DNA of 64,000 nucleotides from Lacisediminimonas profundi (GCF_008831265.1 NZ_VTTH01000001.1:992001-1056000), one strand, 5' to 3'. Shown: positions 8,490 through 16,842, numbered from the stretch's first letter. Notes: a model not told the origin generated them from the sequence alone. Translations and numbers: made by a program.

Positions 8490-9611
8490 TCAGGCCTCCG
8501 CCGCCTCCGGCTTCACCGGTTTGGGCTTCCTGAACGAGTACCACGGCAAGGCCTGCCGCAGCGATACCACTTCTCCTGCCGCGGCTGGATCATATCCGGG
8601 CAGGTCCGCGACCAGGACGCGCCATTCGTCGCGCGCAAGCAGTTCCAGCAACTTGACGATGGATGGCTCCTTCAGCGTGTCCTTCAGGCAGGCGAAGTAA
8701 TACTGTTCCCGGACCAGTGGAATGAAATCCAGCCCGAATTGTGTGGCGGCGGCGCGGATGCCGATGCCGGTATCGGCGCGGCCGGATGCAATTGCAGCGG
8801 CAACCGACAAATGGTTGGGCTCGACCTGGTCGTAACCGTTCACGCTGGATGCGGCAATGCCATGCTGCACCAGCATTTGCTCGATCTCGACGCGGGTGCC
8901 GGAGCCCGGTTGCCGGTTCACGAACCGGAGCTCCGGCCGGACAAGGTCAGGCACGCCGCGAATGTTCTTCGGATTGCCGCGGCTCACCATCAGTCCCTGC
9001 TCGCGCGCGAGGAAATTGATCAGCTTGTGCTTGCCGGGCTTGAGCAATTGCTTGAAGATTTTTTGCGTCAGCGTGCCCGGCGCCCGGTCTTCGCTGATGT
9101 GGAAGCCGGCCAGCAGGCATTCGCCACGCGACAGCCCCTCGATGCATTCGATGCTGCCGCGGAACTGCAGGTCCAGGTGCAGCTTTTCTTGCTGCGCCAT
9201 GAAATCCTTCAGGCGCGGCAGCGCCAGGTCATGGCTGGCGAAAACCGAAACCACATGCGCGCCGCGGTCGAATGCCAGCGCGAATTCGCGCTCGATTTCG
9301 GCCACCAGGTTTTCGATCTGCGGCATGACGCGGGTCTTGGCCCGCTGCTCGGCAAACAGCAGCTTCTCGCCGAAGCCCGACAGGCGCGCGCGCTTGCCGC
9401 GTTCCCACACGATCAATTCGGAACCGAGCGTCGATTCCCAGTTCTTGATCGCGCCCCATACATGGCGATAGGAGAGCCCGAGCCGCTGCGCCGCCTGCGC
9501 AACCGAGCCGGTGCTGTGAATGGCCGACAACATGTCGAACAGCGGGTTCTCCAGTTGCGGCTTGTCGCTTGGGGTCTGGGTGAAGGTGTAGCCGAGCTTG
9601 ACGTGGAGCAT
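8490..9611 (-). CDS. ModE/TunR-like regulator with periplasmic-binding-protein-like effector domain
   Basis: This 373-residue protein has an N-terminal ModE/LysR-type winged helix (residues about 20-95: NPLFDMLSAIHSTGSVAQAA, GLSYRHVWGAIKNWES, RARLSGFGEKLL). A C-terminal PBP-like domain follows (residues about 120-345) with RFVNRQPGSGTRVEIEQMLVQHGI and the anion-pocket-type AIASGRADTGIGIRAAA. The arrangement matches molybdate/tungstate-responsive one-component regulators. It is divergent from a TupA-like tungstate receptor gene at 9800, so it probably controls that gene in response to an oxyanion. It has an unusual Ala/Pro/Lys-rich tail (KPKPVKPEAAEA). Confidence 0.85.
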   Translation of the reverse strand: MLHVKLGYTFTQTPSDKPQLENPLFDMLSAIHSTGSVAQAAQRLGLSYRHVWGAIKNWESTLGSELIVWERGKRARLSGFGEKLLFAEQRAKTRVMPQIENLVAEIEREFALAFDRGAHVVSVFASHDLALPRLKDFMAQQEKLHLDLQFRGSIECIEGLSRGECLLAGFHISEDRAPGTLTQKIFKQLLKPGKHKLINFLAREQGLMVSRGNPKNIRGVPDLVRPELRFVNRQPGSGTRVEIEQMLVQHGIAASSVNGYDQVEPNHLSVAAAIASGRADTGIGIRAAATQFGLDFIPLVREQYYFACLKDTLKEPSIVKLLELLARDEWRVLVADLPGYDPAAAGEVVSLRQALPWYSFRKPKPVKPEAAEA

Positions 9612-9799
9612 GGGTGAATTTTTGTGGGAAAGCCCGCTGCATTATAGGAGCAGTTGCGCCGGTTCGATTGCTACATCGGTTATCCGGGCGCTAAAACGTA
9701 TGCATTTCCATTCATATTGGATTGCCAACGATTGCTGCGTACCATACCGCGGTGGCCGGGCCAGACTTCTCTGCCCGCCCGATCGAAACGGAGACAAGA

Positions 9800-10621
9800 A
9801 TGTTTAACTGGAAGGCGCGCTTCGCCGCCGTCACTTTCGCACTTGGATTTGCAGCCGCATTGCCGGCCGCTGCGCAGAATGTCATCAAGCTGTCCACCAC
9901 CACCAGCACCGAAGCATCCGGCCTGCTGAAATTCCTGTTGCCCGCGTTTGAAGCAAAATCCGGCAGCAAGGTGCATGTGATCTCGGTCGGCACCGGCAAG
10001 GCACTCGAACTCGCCAGGAACGGCGACGTCGACGTGACCCTGGTGCATGCCCGGCCGTCCGAGGACAAGTTCGTCGCCGAGGGACATGGCGTGCAGCGCC
10101 GCGATGTGATGTACAACGATTTCATCATCGTCGGCCCGACTGCCGATCCGGCCGGCGTGAAGGGCAGCAAGGACGTGATCGGCGCCATGAAGAAGATCGC
10201 CGCAGGCAAGGCGAAATTCATTTCGCGCGGCGACAATTCCGGCACTGACCAGATGGAAAAGACTTACTGGAAAGACGCCGGGGCGCGTCCGGAGGGCAGC
10301 GCTTATGTTTCGGCCGGCCTCGGAATGGGCGAGGTGCTGACCATGGCGGCGCAGATGCAGGCGTACACGCTGACCGACCGAGCAACCTATGGCGCCTACC
10401 GCGCCAAGACCGGGCTGGTGGTGGCGGTGGAAGGCGACAAGAAGATGTTCAACCCGTACGGCATCATTGCGGTCAATCCCGCCAAGTACAAGAACATCAA
10501 CCACAAGGGCGCGATGGAACTGATCGAGTGGATCACGTCAGCCGAAGGGCAGAAGAAGATTGCAGACTTCAAGGTGGACGGTCAGCAGCTGTTCTTTCCG
10601 TCGGCCAGCAGCGCCAAGTAG
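9800..10621 (+). CDS. tupA: TupA-like tungstate/oxyanion-binding periplasmic protein
   Basis: The 273-residue precursor starts at the ATG at 9800 with a signal peptide (FAAVTFALGFAAALPAAAQ). The mature N-terminus is NVIKLSTTTSTEASGLL, carrying the TTTST motif that binds tungstate or molybdate in TupA proteins. Other family blocks are HVISVGTGKALELARNGDVDV, FIIVGPTADPAG, FISRGDNSGTDQMEKTYW, and GLVVAVEGDKKMFNPYGIIAVNP. TupA normally feeds a TupBC ABC transporter, yet no permease or ATPase gene follows. Only tandem repeats and a minus-strand GST gene lie downstream. The divergent ModE-like regulator supports the oxyanion assignment. Confidence 0.88.
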   Translation: MFNWKARFAAVTFALGFAAALPAAAQNVIKLSTTTSTEASGLLKFLLPAFEAKSGSKVHVISVGTGKALELARNGDVDVTLVHARPSEDKFVAEGHGVQRRDVMYNDFIIVGPTADPAGVKGSKDVIGAMKKIAAGKAKFISRGDNSGTDQMEKTYWKDAGARPEGSAYVSAGLGMGEVLTMAAQMQAYTLTDRATYGAYRAKTGLVVAVEGDKKMFNPYGIIAVNPAKYKNINHKGAMELIEWITSAEGQKKIADFKVDGQQLFFPSASSAK

Positions 10622-10684
10622 GGTCAAGCAGGGTCAAGCAGGGTCAAGCAGGGGCAGGTTGCGGCCAAAGTAGCGGCCAAAGTC
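10621..10684. repeat. Tandem repeats downstream of tupA
   Basis: Three exact copies of the 10-mer GGGTCAAGCA run from 10621 to 10650, beginning at the last base of the tupA stop codon. Two copies of GCGGCCAAAGT follow (about 10661-10683). The tract separates tupA from the GST gene. It has no coding content and no terminator hairpin that I can see. Confidence 0.8.
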
Positions 10685-11411
10685 AGCCGTCAAGTTCCGG
10701 ATAATGGCGGAAGATGTCATCGTTATTGAAGGGCAGGCGACGGTCCGAGGCAAGGTAGTCCCTGATGCGCGGGCGTGCAAAGACTTCATCATGCAACTCG
10801 CGCAGACGGGGGCAGGCGCGCAGCGCCTTCCGGCTGGCTTGCGGAAAGGCGTAGCGCAGCCCCGCAATTACCTGTGCCATCGACAGGTCGGCATAGGTGA
10901 TGCGCTCCCCGACCATGCCGGGACCCGCTGCCGGGTTCCGTTGCAGCACCCCTTCGAAATAGTCCAGGAATTTCGATAGCCGGTTGTCACGGAATTCGTC
11001 CGATCGGCTTTTCGATGCAGGCTTCTGCTGTTCATAGTAAAGGCCGACGCCTAGCGGGTGGTGGCAGTCGTGGATTTCGACCAGGAAGTCGGCAATGGTG
11101 AGCTGCAGTTGATGCGTCCAGAGCCTGCCAGCGGCATCGCGCGGCGCTAGGTCGAGCCGCCCTCCGAGATACAGAAGGATGTTGGCGGTCTGCCCGATCA
11201 GCTGGCGGCCGGCTTTCAGGAACGGCGGCGCGAACGGTGGCCGCTCCACCGATGCACCGTTCATCAATCTTTCCATGGCAGCCACACCCCCGCCGTCATT
11301 CTCCGGCAAGCGGGCAACATCGATGTACCGGGCACCTGCGTCCTCCAGTGCGAGCCGGACATATTCGCCGCGCCCTTGAATCCCGGGCCAGTAGTAGAGT
11401 TGGTAGATCAT
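10683..11411 (-). CDS. Glutathione S-transferase family protein
   Basis: From the ATG at 11411 the protein is 242 residues. It begins MIYQLYYWPGIQGRGEYVRL, a thioredoxin-like GST N-terminal domain of the sigma/alpha-like type (Tyr early in strand 1, GRGE after it). The segment after LIGQTANILLYLG leads into an all-helical C-terminal domain (residues about 90-235), where ITYADLSMAQVIAGLRY is the usual N-capping region. A GGAG site lies about 10 bp upstream of this start; the frame is open further upstream but that sequence is not GST-like. It is probably cytosolic and detoxifies electrophiles or peroxides. Nothing in the neighbourhood specifies a substrate. Confidence 0.85.
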   Translation of the reverse strand: MIYQLYYWPGIQGRGEYVRLALEDAGARYIDVARLPENDGGGVAAMERLMNGASVERPPFAPPFLKAGRQLIGQTANILLYLGGRLDLAPRDAAGRLWTHQLQLTIADFLVEIHDCHHPLGVGLYYEQQKPASKSRSDEFRDNRLSKFLDYFEGVLQRNPAAGPGMVGERITYADLSMAQVIAGLRYAFPQASRKALRACPRLRELHDEVFARPRIRDYLASDRRLPFNNDDIFRHYPELDG

Positions 11412-11760
11412 GGGATGGGCTCCGGGTGGGGCAGGGTGGGCGCGCTGCTGCTGGCAGCGACGCAAACCGCCAGGCAGGACTGGCTGCAGTTGACTTCCAT
11501 CAGCAGGCCTTTTGCTGGCATGAGCCCTGCGATTCTGGGCTGGACGAATTGATCGGTCAAGCGCAGCGGTCCACAGTAGTGGTCCGGACCAGTCTTGGCC
11601 AGGTGTCGGGCAGAATCCTCCGGAAAGGAACATGCGGTAAGGGATGCCCCTGGCCGTTACATGCCAGATGGCTGCGCCTGCGTCACATGTCCTTGGAGGG
11701 CATGCGACACAGGCGCAAGCTCATATTCTTGCCGGCGCGAGGTTTTCCCCTGTCCCCTGA
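11412..11760. other. 349-bp gene-free interval with a large imperfect inverted repeat
   Basis: No open frame here looks coding. The notable content is a hairpin at 11673-11717 with 17-base arms (15 matches: TGCGCCTGCGTCACATG against its partner) and an 11-base loop, and a perfect 12-bp palindrome TGGTCCGGACCA at 11580-11591. The hairpin lies just beyond the 3' end of the minus-strand beta-barrel gene and could protect or end its transcript, but it has no T-run. Confidence 0.6.
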
Positions 11761-12549
11761 TCAGAACGCATAGCCGATCGATGCGCCGCCGCCCCAGTCA
11801 GGGCTGCCATCGGAAAAGCCCTTCACGACATACAGTTGGCCTTTCCAGTGCCGGTCGAACTTGTGCGAGACGAAGCCCATCAGTTCGCGCTGGTCGAATC
11901 CGGTCGCCGATGCCTTCTGACGGTAGTCGAGCGACATGCCGGCATGGTCGACCTCGCTCAACTGGTAGCTGGCACCGACGCTGGTATTGAATACATCGTT
12001 CAGCACCAGCGTGCTCGAACTGCCCAGCATGGCATAGCCGACCGTGCCGAACAGCGTTGTCCGCTGGATCTTCTTGTAGATGTCGACCTGCACTGCATAG
12101 TCGTTCTGGCCGGTGCCCAGTCCCTTGTCGGCGTCTGCGGTGGCAAATTTGATCTTGCCGGTCAGGTCGATGCCCATCTGGCGGGATGGGTCGTTGACCA
12201 GGTTGTAGACGGCGTAGGCCACGGCGTCGCCCATGCCCGATGCAGACGTGCTGGCGCCAGTGACATTACGCACCTTCCCCACGCCCGGCACCACGTTGCC
12301 GGAGCCGGATATCCTCACATAAGGGAGTGCCAGCTTGAACGTCCACGGGCCGGTGTCAACTGCGACCACGACAGGGATGGAGTTAATGGTGGTGGTCTGG
12401 CTGGTGCCGTAGGTGCCGGTACTGGTGTCGAAGCCGCTGGTGATGCGCAGCGCCGGGGTGGTCGCTGCGTCCGCCGCCCAGCCTGCCTGGGCGACGCATG
12501 TCAGCATGGTGAGGAGCAAGCTCCCCCGAATAATTATCTTGCCTTGCAT
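11761..12549 (-). CDS. Predicted outer-membrane beta-barrel transporter-like protein
   Basis: This 262-residue protein has a signal peptide (GSLLLTMLTCVAQAGWA, cleavage before ADAAT). The rest alternates amphipathic strands and ends in the canonical outer-membrane terminal pattern GGGASIGYAF (aromatic last residue). The internal pattern (SGFDTSTGTYG, TFKLALPYVRISGSG, GMGDAVAYAVYNLV, GIDLTGKIKFATADADKGLGTG) resembles the phenol-degradation-meta / outer-membrane transporter family. It is probably a narrow barrel or channel, but substrate and exact family are not certain. It lies downstream of the Thr/Gly repeat gene on the same strand, with a strong terminator between them, so it probably has its own promoter. 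Confidence 0.7.
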   Translation of the reverse strand: MQGKIIIRGSLLLTMLTCVAQAGWAADAATTPALRITSGFDTSTGTYGTSQTTTINSIPVVVAVDTGPWTFKLALPYVRISGSGNVVPGVGKVRNVTGASTSASGMGDAVAYAVYNLVNDPSRQMGIDLTGKIKFATADADKGLGTGQNDYAVQVDIYKKIQRTTLFGTVGYAMLGSSSTLVLNDVFNTSVGASYQLSEVDHAGMSLDYRQKASATGFDQRELMGFVSHKFDRHWKGQLYVVKGFSDGSPDWGGGASIGYAF

Positions 12550-12567
12550 TTATCATTCCATGGATAT

Positions 12568-12598
12568 GAAAAAAGCGGGCCTGCTCAGCAGGACCCGC
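12568..12598 (-). terminator. Rho-independent terminator of the Thr/Gly repeat gene
   Basis: On the minus strand a GC-rich hairpin (GCGGG plus TCCTGCT against AGCAGG plus CCCGC) is followed by a run of six T, read as AAAAAA at 12569-12574 on the plus strand. It sits between the repeat-protein gene and the beta-barrel gene. Confidence 0.85.
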
Positions 12599-12616
12599 CC
12601 CTGGTCGACGGCGCGA

Positions 12617-13234
12617 TCAGCGCTTGGTGACGCGCTCGATCCGCTCCGGCCGCTCGACTTTCAACGGACGCTCCATGCGTTCCGGCCGCTCCATTCTTTC
12701 CGGCCGTTCGATCTTTTCGGGACGCTCCGCGCGGGCAATGCGCTCGATCCGGTCAGGCCGCGCTTCCGCCTTCTCCGCTTTCCTCGCGTGATTCAGTTCG
12801 TGGCGATGAGCGGCACGTTCTGTACCCTTCAGGCGCTCGGTAGCGTTGATGCCATTGCTGTTCAATGCGGACTTCGAGATCGTCGCAGCAGGCTGCGTCG
12901 TGGTTGCGGTAGTGCCCGAGGTGACAGTTGTCTGTGGCGGCGTGGTGGTGGTCGTGCTGCCTGCCGTCGTGGTCGTTGTGGTGGTGCCAGCTGTTGTGCC
13001 GGTGGTCGTGCCCGCGGTAGTGCCAGTAGTGGTACCAGCTGTTGTGCCAGTGGTAGTGCCAGTGGTGGTGCCAGTGGTAGTGCCAGTGGTGGTACCAGTG
13101 GTGGTACCAGTGGTGGTACCAGTGGTGGTGGTCGTTGTGCCAGTCGTACCCGTCGTGCTCGTCTGCCCAAAGCTGGGCGCTGCGACGGAGACGGTGACGC
13201 CGGCGAGCAGGCTGGCCAATATCAATTTACGCAT
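12617..13234 (-). CDS. Secreted Thr/Gly-rich repeat protein with basic RPERMER-type tail
   Basis: This 205-residue precursor begins with a convincing signal peptide (MRKLILASLLAGVTVSVAAP, then SFG). A low-complexity block of Thr-Thr-Gly-Thr units follows, spanning roughly residues 24-95. The C-terminal third is strongly charged, with the repeating motif ERPERMERPERIER and other Arg/Glu pairs. No catalytic domain is visible. Comparable low-complexity secreted proteins are annotated as hypothetical, and I do not assign a function. The DNA encodes the repeat as near-identical 12-bp units, so the tract may vary in length between strains. The gene has its own terminator. Confidence 0.75.
   Translation of the reverse strand: MRKLILASLLAGVTVSVAAPSFGQTSTTGTTGTTTTTTGTTTGTTTGTTTGTTTGTTTGTTTGTTAGTTTGTTAGTTTGTTAGTTTTTTTAGSTTTTTPPQTTVTSGTTATTTQPAATISKSALNSNGINATERLKGTERAAHRHELNHARKAEKAEARPDRIERIARAERPEKIERPERMERPERMERPLKVERPERIERVTKR
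12981..13124. repeat. 12-bp minisatellite inside the Thr/Gly repeat gene
   Basis: Twelve consecutive 12-bp units of the form GTGGTACCAGTG (variants mainly at the third, sixth and last positions) encode Thr-Thr-Gly-Thr on the minus strand. The units nearest 13100 are identical, so recent expansion or contraction is likely. The unit length is a multiple of three, so changes preserve the frame. Confidence 0.85.
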
Positions 13235-13370
13235 TGCATTCCTTTCCTGGTGTCAGGCATTTGCCTTCGATGCAATGTATCGGCGGCAAGTCTTTCAGGC
13301 AATGCAGCCTTACACTTGGTAACTGCACTTACTTCTGGCACGCAGCAGTGGGCAGGCGCAGGCGCCGGCG

Positions 13371-14159
13371 TTACCCGAAGCGCTGGAGTTCGAATACCTC
13401 GGCGTAGGGTTTGGGGCTTGCGGCATGGTCTGCGGCCGCGCGATTGACGGCGAGTACACGCTCATCGAAGCCGATGCCACGCGTTTTCAGGTTGCGTTCC
13501 TGCTGCGAACGATGAAAGCGCAGCAACTCGCGCTTCCAGCTGGCAGCTTCCTCCTCAAAGGACATGACAACATCGGCGCGAAAGGAGAGGGTCTTGGCGT
13601 CCAGGTTCAGGAAAGCATGGACCTTGAGGTCATCCTGTGTCGCGATGGAGTGAAAGGTTTCCCAGGTGCGGCGGTGGGTGCGGTTGCTGTCATTTCCGTG
13701 CGGAAGGAAGACCATATTCGCTTGCCGTGGTGCCAGGTAATTGCGCAACTGCTGGTACTGAAGCGCTTCGTCGTAGGGTCGCCCGTCGACTTCTTCCCAC
13801 AGGCGCAGGAAGCTCAGCCGCTCAGGTGGCAAGCCGAAGAAGGCACAACTCGATCGTTGTTCGGCCTCGCGGATCGCGGCCTTTTCGGATGGCTGCGTGG
13901 CGCCTTGCCATCCGTCCTTGACGCCGTTGGCACCACTCGTCAGGACGGCGACATGAATCTGGTGTCCGAGCGACTGCAGCCATCGCATCGTGACGCCGAT
14001 CGCGTCGAAGTCGTCCGGATGGGGAGCGAGCACGACAATAGTCGCAGGGACCGTCAGGTCGAGTCCGGGAATGGCGCATCCACGTCCGGTCGCCGCCGCC
14101 GTCAGATCAAGCGGAACCGGTGTCACTTTTTCCGGTTCAGGAAATTCCGGCGCAGCCAT
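13371..14159 (-). CDS. PIG-L / LmbE-like zinc deacetylase
   Basis: This 262-residue protein carries the PIG-L signature VVLAPHPDDFDAIG (residues about 42-55; His, Asp and Asp for metal and catalysis) and the second metal motif in LPHGNDSNRTHRRTWE (residues about 153-168). This superfamily removes N-acetyl groups from GlcNAc-containing molecules (mycothiol, bacillithiol, teicoplanin or GPI precursors). There is no signal peptide or membrane segment. Its start codon abuts the stop codon of the upstream diguanylate cyclase gene (TGAATG), so translation is directly coupled. The pairing suggests c-di-GMP-linked modification of a glycan or glycolipid, but the substrate cannot be read. Confidence 0.88.
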   Translation of the reverse strand: MAAPEFPEPEKVTPVPLDLTAAATGRGCAIPGLDLTVPATIVVLAPHPDDFDAIGVTMRWLQSLGHQIHVAVLTSGANGVKDGWQGATQPSEKAAIREAEQRSSCAFFGLPPERLSFLRLWEEVDGRPYDEALQYQQLRNYLAPRQANMVFLPHGNDSNRTHRRTWETFHSIATQDDLKVHAFLNLDAKTLSFRADVVMSFEEEAASWKRELLRFHRSQQERNLKTRGIGFDERVLAVNRAAADHAASPKPYAEVFELQRFG

Positions 14160-15383
14160 TCAGCATGTGGCAGTCGTGCCGTTGCGGGAGAGGGATGCCG
14201 GTGCAGGCCGGCTTTCCGCCTGGTCGGGATTAGTGCGCCCATAGGCAACGAAAAACGCATCGCGGCCGTAGTCTTTCGCCCGGTACAACTGCTCGTCCGC
14301 CCGCTTGAGCAAGGTATTCCAGGAGTCAGGGACCTGGCCAGCCTCAAGTGTTGCGAATCCAGCGCTGACGGTCACCGGGTGCTGGTCCAGGTAGCGATAC
14401 TGCCTGACCGTCTCCAGCAAGCGCTTTCCGAGCATCTCGCATTCGGACGCGTTGACCCCGGGGAAAATGATGCAGAATTCTTCGCCGCCGTAACGGCCGA
14501 TCAGGTCGCCCTGGCGGCAGGTGAATGAGAGCAGGCGCGAGATCTCGACCAGCACGGCGTCTCCCACCTGGTGTCCCATCTGGTCGTTGATGCGCTTGAA
14601 GTGGTCGATGTCGACCAGGGCCACCGATAACGGACGTCCATAGCGCAGGGCGATCGCAATTTCCCTCTCGCCAGCAGCAAGCAGGGCGCTGCGGTTGAGC
14701 AAGCCGGTCAATCCGTCATGGGTCGCGAGGTGCCTCTGCTCCTTGATCGAACGTTCAAAGTACAGCAGGATCAGGCCGACCGAGTAGAGCACCATGCCAA
14801 CCAGCGGTATCAGGTACATCACGAACACTGCCCACACCGATTGCGTCATGGGCTTCAGTTCGGCGGTGCCCATCGCCACCATGGTAATCCGCGATGCGTT
14901 GTTGAACAGCATTGTTCCGAGCGCGCCCAGCACCAGCCATGCGCCGAGCGTGCTTTGCCCGGCATTGCCGCGCCAGGCGGTCGCGAAGCTGATGCACACC
15001 ATGGTCATCATCGTCCCGGAAAACAGGGCAATGCGAGGTGGCACATGCGGCTGCGTCAGCACCAGCGTGTGGAGCACGAAGAACAGTCCGCCGATCACCC
15101 AGGCGTCGTATCCGCGGGGGTGACCGTAGAAAGTGCGTATCCCCCAAAGCTGGAATACCGCGCCCCAGACGATGGCATTGTTGGAAAGACTGAGAATCCA
15201 CAGCCGGCCTGCGCCGGCGTCGTACAGGAACCCGGCGACGCCGGCAGCGATCAGGATTTCGGCGCACGCCCAGTACTGGGCACCAGCGGCCCGATTGCGG
15301 TCGACAAGATAGATTCCGCCCATGGCGAGCGCCATGCATAGCTGCACTGCGATGATTGCCAATCCGGCGGTCAGGGCGTCCAT
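14160..15383 (-). CDS. Membrane-bound GGDEF diguanylate cyclase
   Basis: The 407-residue protein has about six hydrophobic segments in residues 1-215 and a C-terminal GGDEF domain (residues about 225-390). The domain includes HLATHDGLTGLLNRSAL, LVDIDHFKRINDQMGH and the active-site GRYGGEEFCIIF. An RQGD tetrapeptide five residues before GGEEF is a canonical I-site (RxxD), so product inhibition by c-di-GMP is expected. It synthesises c-di-GMP from two GTP at the inner membrane; the integral sensor domain has no recognised ligand. It is followed without a gap by the PIG-L deacetylase gene, forming a two-gene unit. Confidence 0.92.
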   Translation of the reverse strand: MDALTAGLAIIAVQLCMALAMGGIYLVDRNRAAGAQYWACAEILIAAGVAGFLYDAGAGRLWILSLSNNAIVWGAVFQLWGIRTFYGHPRGYDAWVIGGLFFVLHTLVLTQPHVPPRIALFSGTMMTMVCISFATAWRGNAGQSTLGAWLVLGALGTMLFNNASRITMVAMGTAELKPMTQSVWAVFVMYLIPLVGMVLYSVGLILLYFERSIKEQRHLATHDGLTGLLNRSALLAAGEREIAIALRYGRPLSVALVDIDHFKRINDQMGHQVGDAVLVEISRLLSFTCRQGDLIGRYGGEEFCIIFPGVNASECEMLGKRLLETVRQYRYLDQHPVTVSAGFATLEAGQVPDSWNTLLKRADEQLYRAKDYGRDAFFVAYGRTNPDQAESRPAPASLSRNGTTATC

Positions 15384-15486
15384 TGATTCAGTAGGGAATA
15401 CTGGTCATTCGAGGGGTGTTTCCGTATGGTAACTCACCCCTGCGCTGTACACCTGATTTTTCGAGTTTCGTCGGGCGCCGACCGCG

Positions 15487-16842
15487 CTATTTTCTGTGCC
15501 AGACGCCCGCACGAACGCCGGCGGCCGTGACGCCGCCATAAGCAATCAGTCCCATCGCCACCCCAAGGAAATGGCCATCCATGCCCATCCCGGCGACGTG
15601 CGCCAGCAACCAGCCGCCGCCTGTGGCGAGAGTGAAACGGGAGACCGCAGCCATTGCCGGCCACTTCATCCGCCCCGCGCCCATGGAGGCGAAATAGAGC
15701 GCCATGCCCAGCCCGAAAAATCCGAACGAGGAACCGGTGAAGCCGAGCGCACGGGTCGCGATGGCAAGCACTTGTGGGTCGCTGGTGAAAAATGATGCAT
15801 ACGCATGTGGCGCCAATGCAACCGTTACGCCGAAGGCGGCGGTGACGGCAAATGCCACGCCGCCACCCAGCCAGGCGACGCGGCGCGCCATGCGCCAGTC
15901 CTGGCCGCCGGCAGCCCTGCCAACCAGCGCGGTGAGCGCCGAGCCGACGCCGAAGGACATCAGGACGATCAGGAACTCCATCCTGGCCGATATCCCGTAG
16001 GCTGCGACCGCCTCGATCCCGTAGCCGCGCAACTGCGCCGTGACAACGATGGTCGTCAGGTTGGCGATAGCGGCCAGCGCGCATGCCGTCGCGCCGACCG
16101 AAAGTATCTTTGTGAACAGCGGACGGGAAACCGGGGTCCGGAGGTTCGGTACGAAACCGGCGCCGCCACGCATGACGACGATCGCCATGGACACCGTGGC
16201 GATCGTGAAGACGCCGGCAAACGCCGCACCTATCCCGGTCATCCCGAGCCCGGCAGGCTCTGCAAGCAGCCAGGACAGCAGTGGATAGGCCAACCATGCC
16301 AGCGCCAGTGTTCGCGCCGCCAGCGCGTGCCGCCCGCCGCCGCGCAGCACGGATGCCAGCGTATTGGACAGCCAGGCGGGAATGGCACCGACGCCGAACA
16401 GCAGGATTACGTACATCATCGTCGCGTCCTTCGCTGCCGGACCGGCGATCGCCACCAGCATCGGGCCGGCAAACAGGGACAGCCCCAATGCAAAGCCAAG
16501 CCCGGCAAGGACGGCAATGATCACGGCATGCAGGACCAGCGCGGACGCGTCGTCCCGCTTCGACGCGCCGAGCGAGCGGGCGATCGCGGACACTACGCCG
16601 CCACCCATGGCGCCGTTCGACATCTGTTGCATCAGTAACGCGAACGGCAGGATCACCGCCCAGCCCGCCAGGGCTGCGGTTCCCTGGCGGGCGGCGAGCC
16701 AGGTCTCGGTCAATTGGGCGGCGATCTGGAGCAGGGCAACCAGCGCCGTCGGGCCGGCGAGTGCCAGCATGCTTTTCAGCAGCACCGCATTGTCGGCGGG
16801 CCGGGCAGTGGTGTCCTGCGGCAGTGATGAGGGCATCAGCAT
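15487..16842 (-). CDS. MATE family multidrug/cation efflux transporter
   Basis: The 451-residue protein has about twelve membrane segments in two homologous bundles, as expected for MATE exporters. Typical segments are LAGPTALVALLQIAAQLTET at the N-terminus, a repeat-like MTGIGAAFAGVFTIATVSMA, ISARMEFLIVLMSFGVGSAL, and AAGGQDWRMARRVAWLGGG between the second-half helices. MATE transporters use a proton or sodium gradient to expel cationic drugs and metabolites. It stands alone between the GGDEF and cytochrome genes on the same strand. The start at 16842 (MLMPSS) could also be the second ATG six bases downstream. Confidence 0.9.
   Translation of the reverse strand: MLMPSSLPQDTTARPADNAVLLKSMLALAGPTALVALLQIAAQLTETWLAARQGTAALAGWAVILPFALLMQQMSNGAMGGGVVSAIARSLGASKRDDASALVLHAVIIAVLAGLGFALGLSLFAGPMLVAIAGPAAKDATMMYVILLFGVGAIPAWLSNTLASVLRGGGRHALAARTLALAWLAYPLLSWLLAEPAGLGMTGIGAAFAGVFTIATVSMAIVVMRGGAGFVPNLRTPVSRPLFTKILSVGATACALAAIANLTTIVVTAQLRGYGIEAVAAYGISARMEFLIVLMSFGVGSALTALVGRAAGGQDWRMARRVAWLGGGVAFAVTAAFGVTVALAPHAYASFFTSDPQVLAIATRALGFTGSSFGFFGLGMALYFASMGAGRMKWPAMAAVSRFTLATGGGWLLAHVAGMGMDGHFLGVAMGLIAYGGVTAAGVRAGVWHRK

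Noticed and set aside
9612-9799. ModE-type operator between the regulator gene and tupA
   Set aside because: I could not find the two inverted halves typical of ModE sites; only scattered ATGCAT-like palindromes are present.
12981-13124. Short regular repeats as a possible CRISPR array
   Set aside because: Units are contiguous 12-mers with no spacers and encode the Thr/Gly repeat of a signal-peptide protein.
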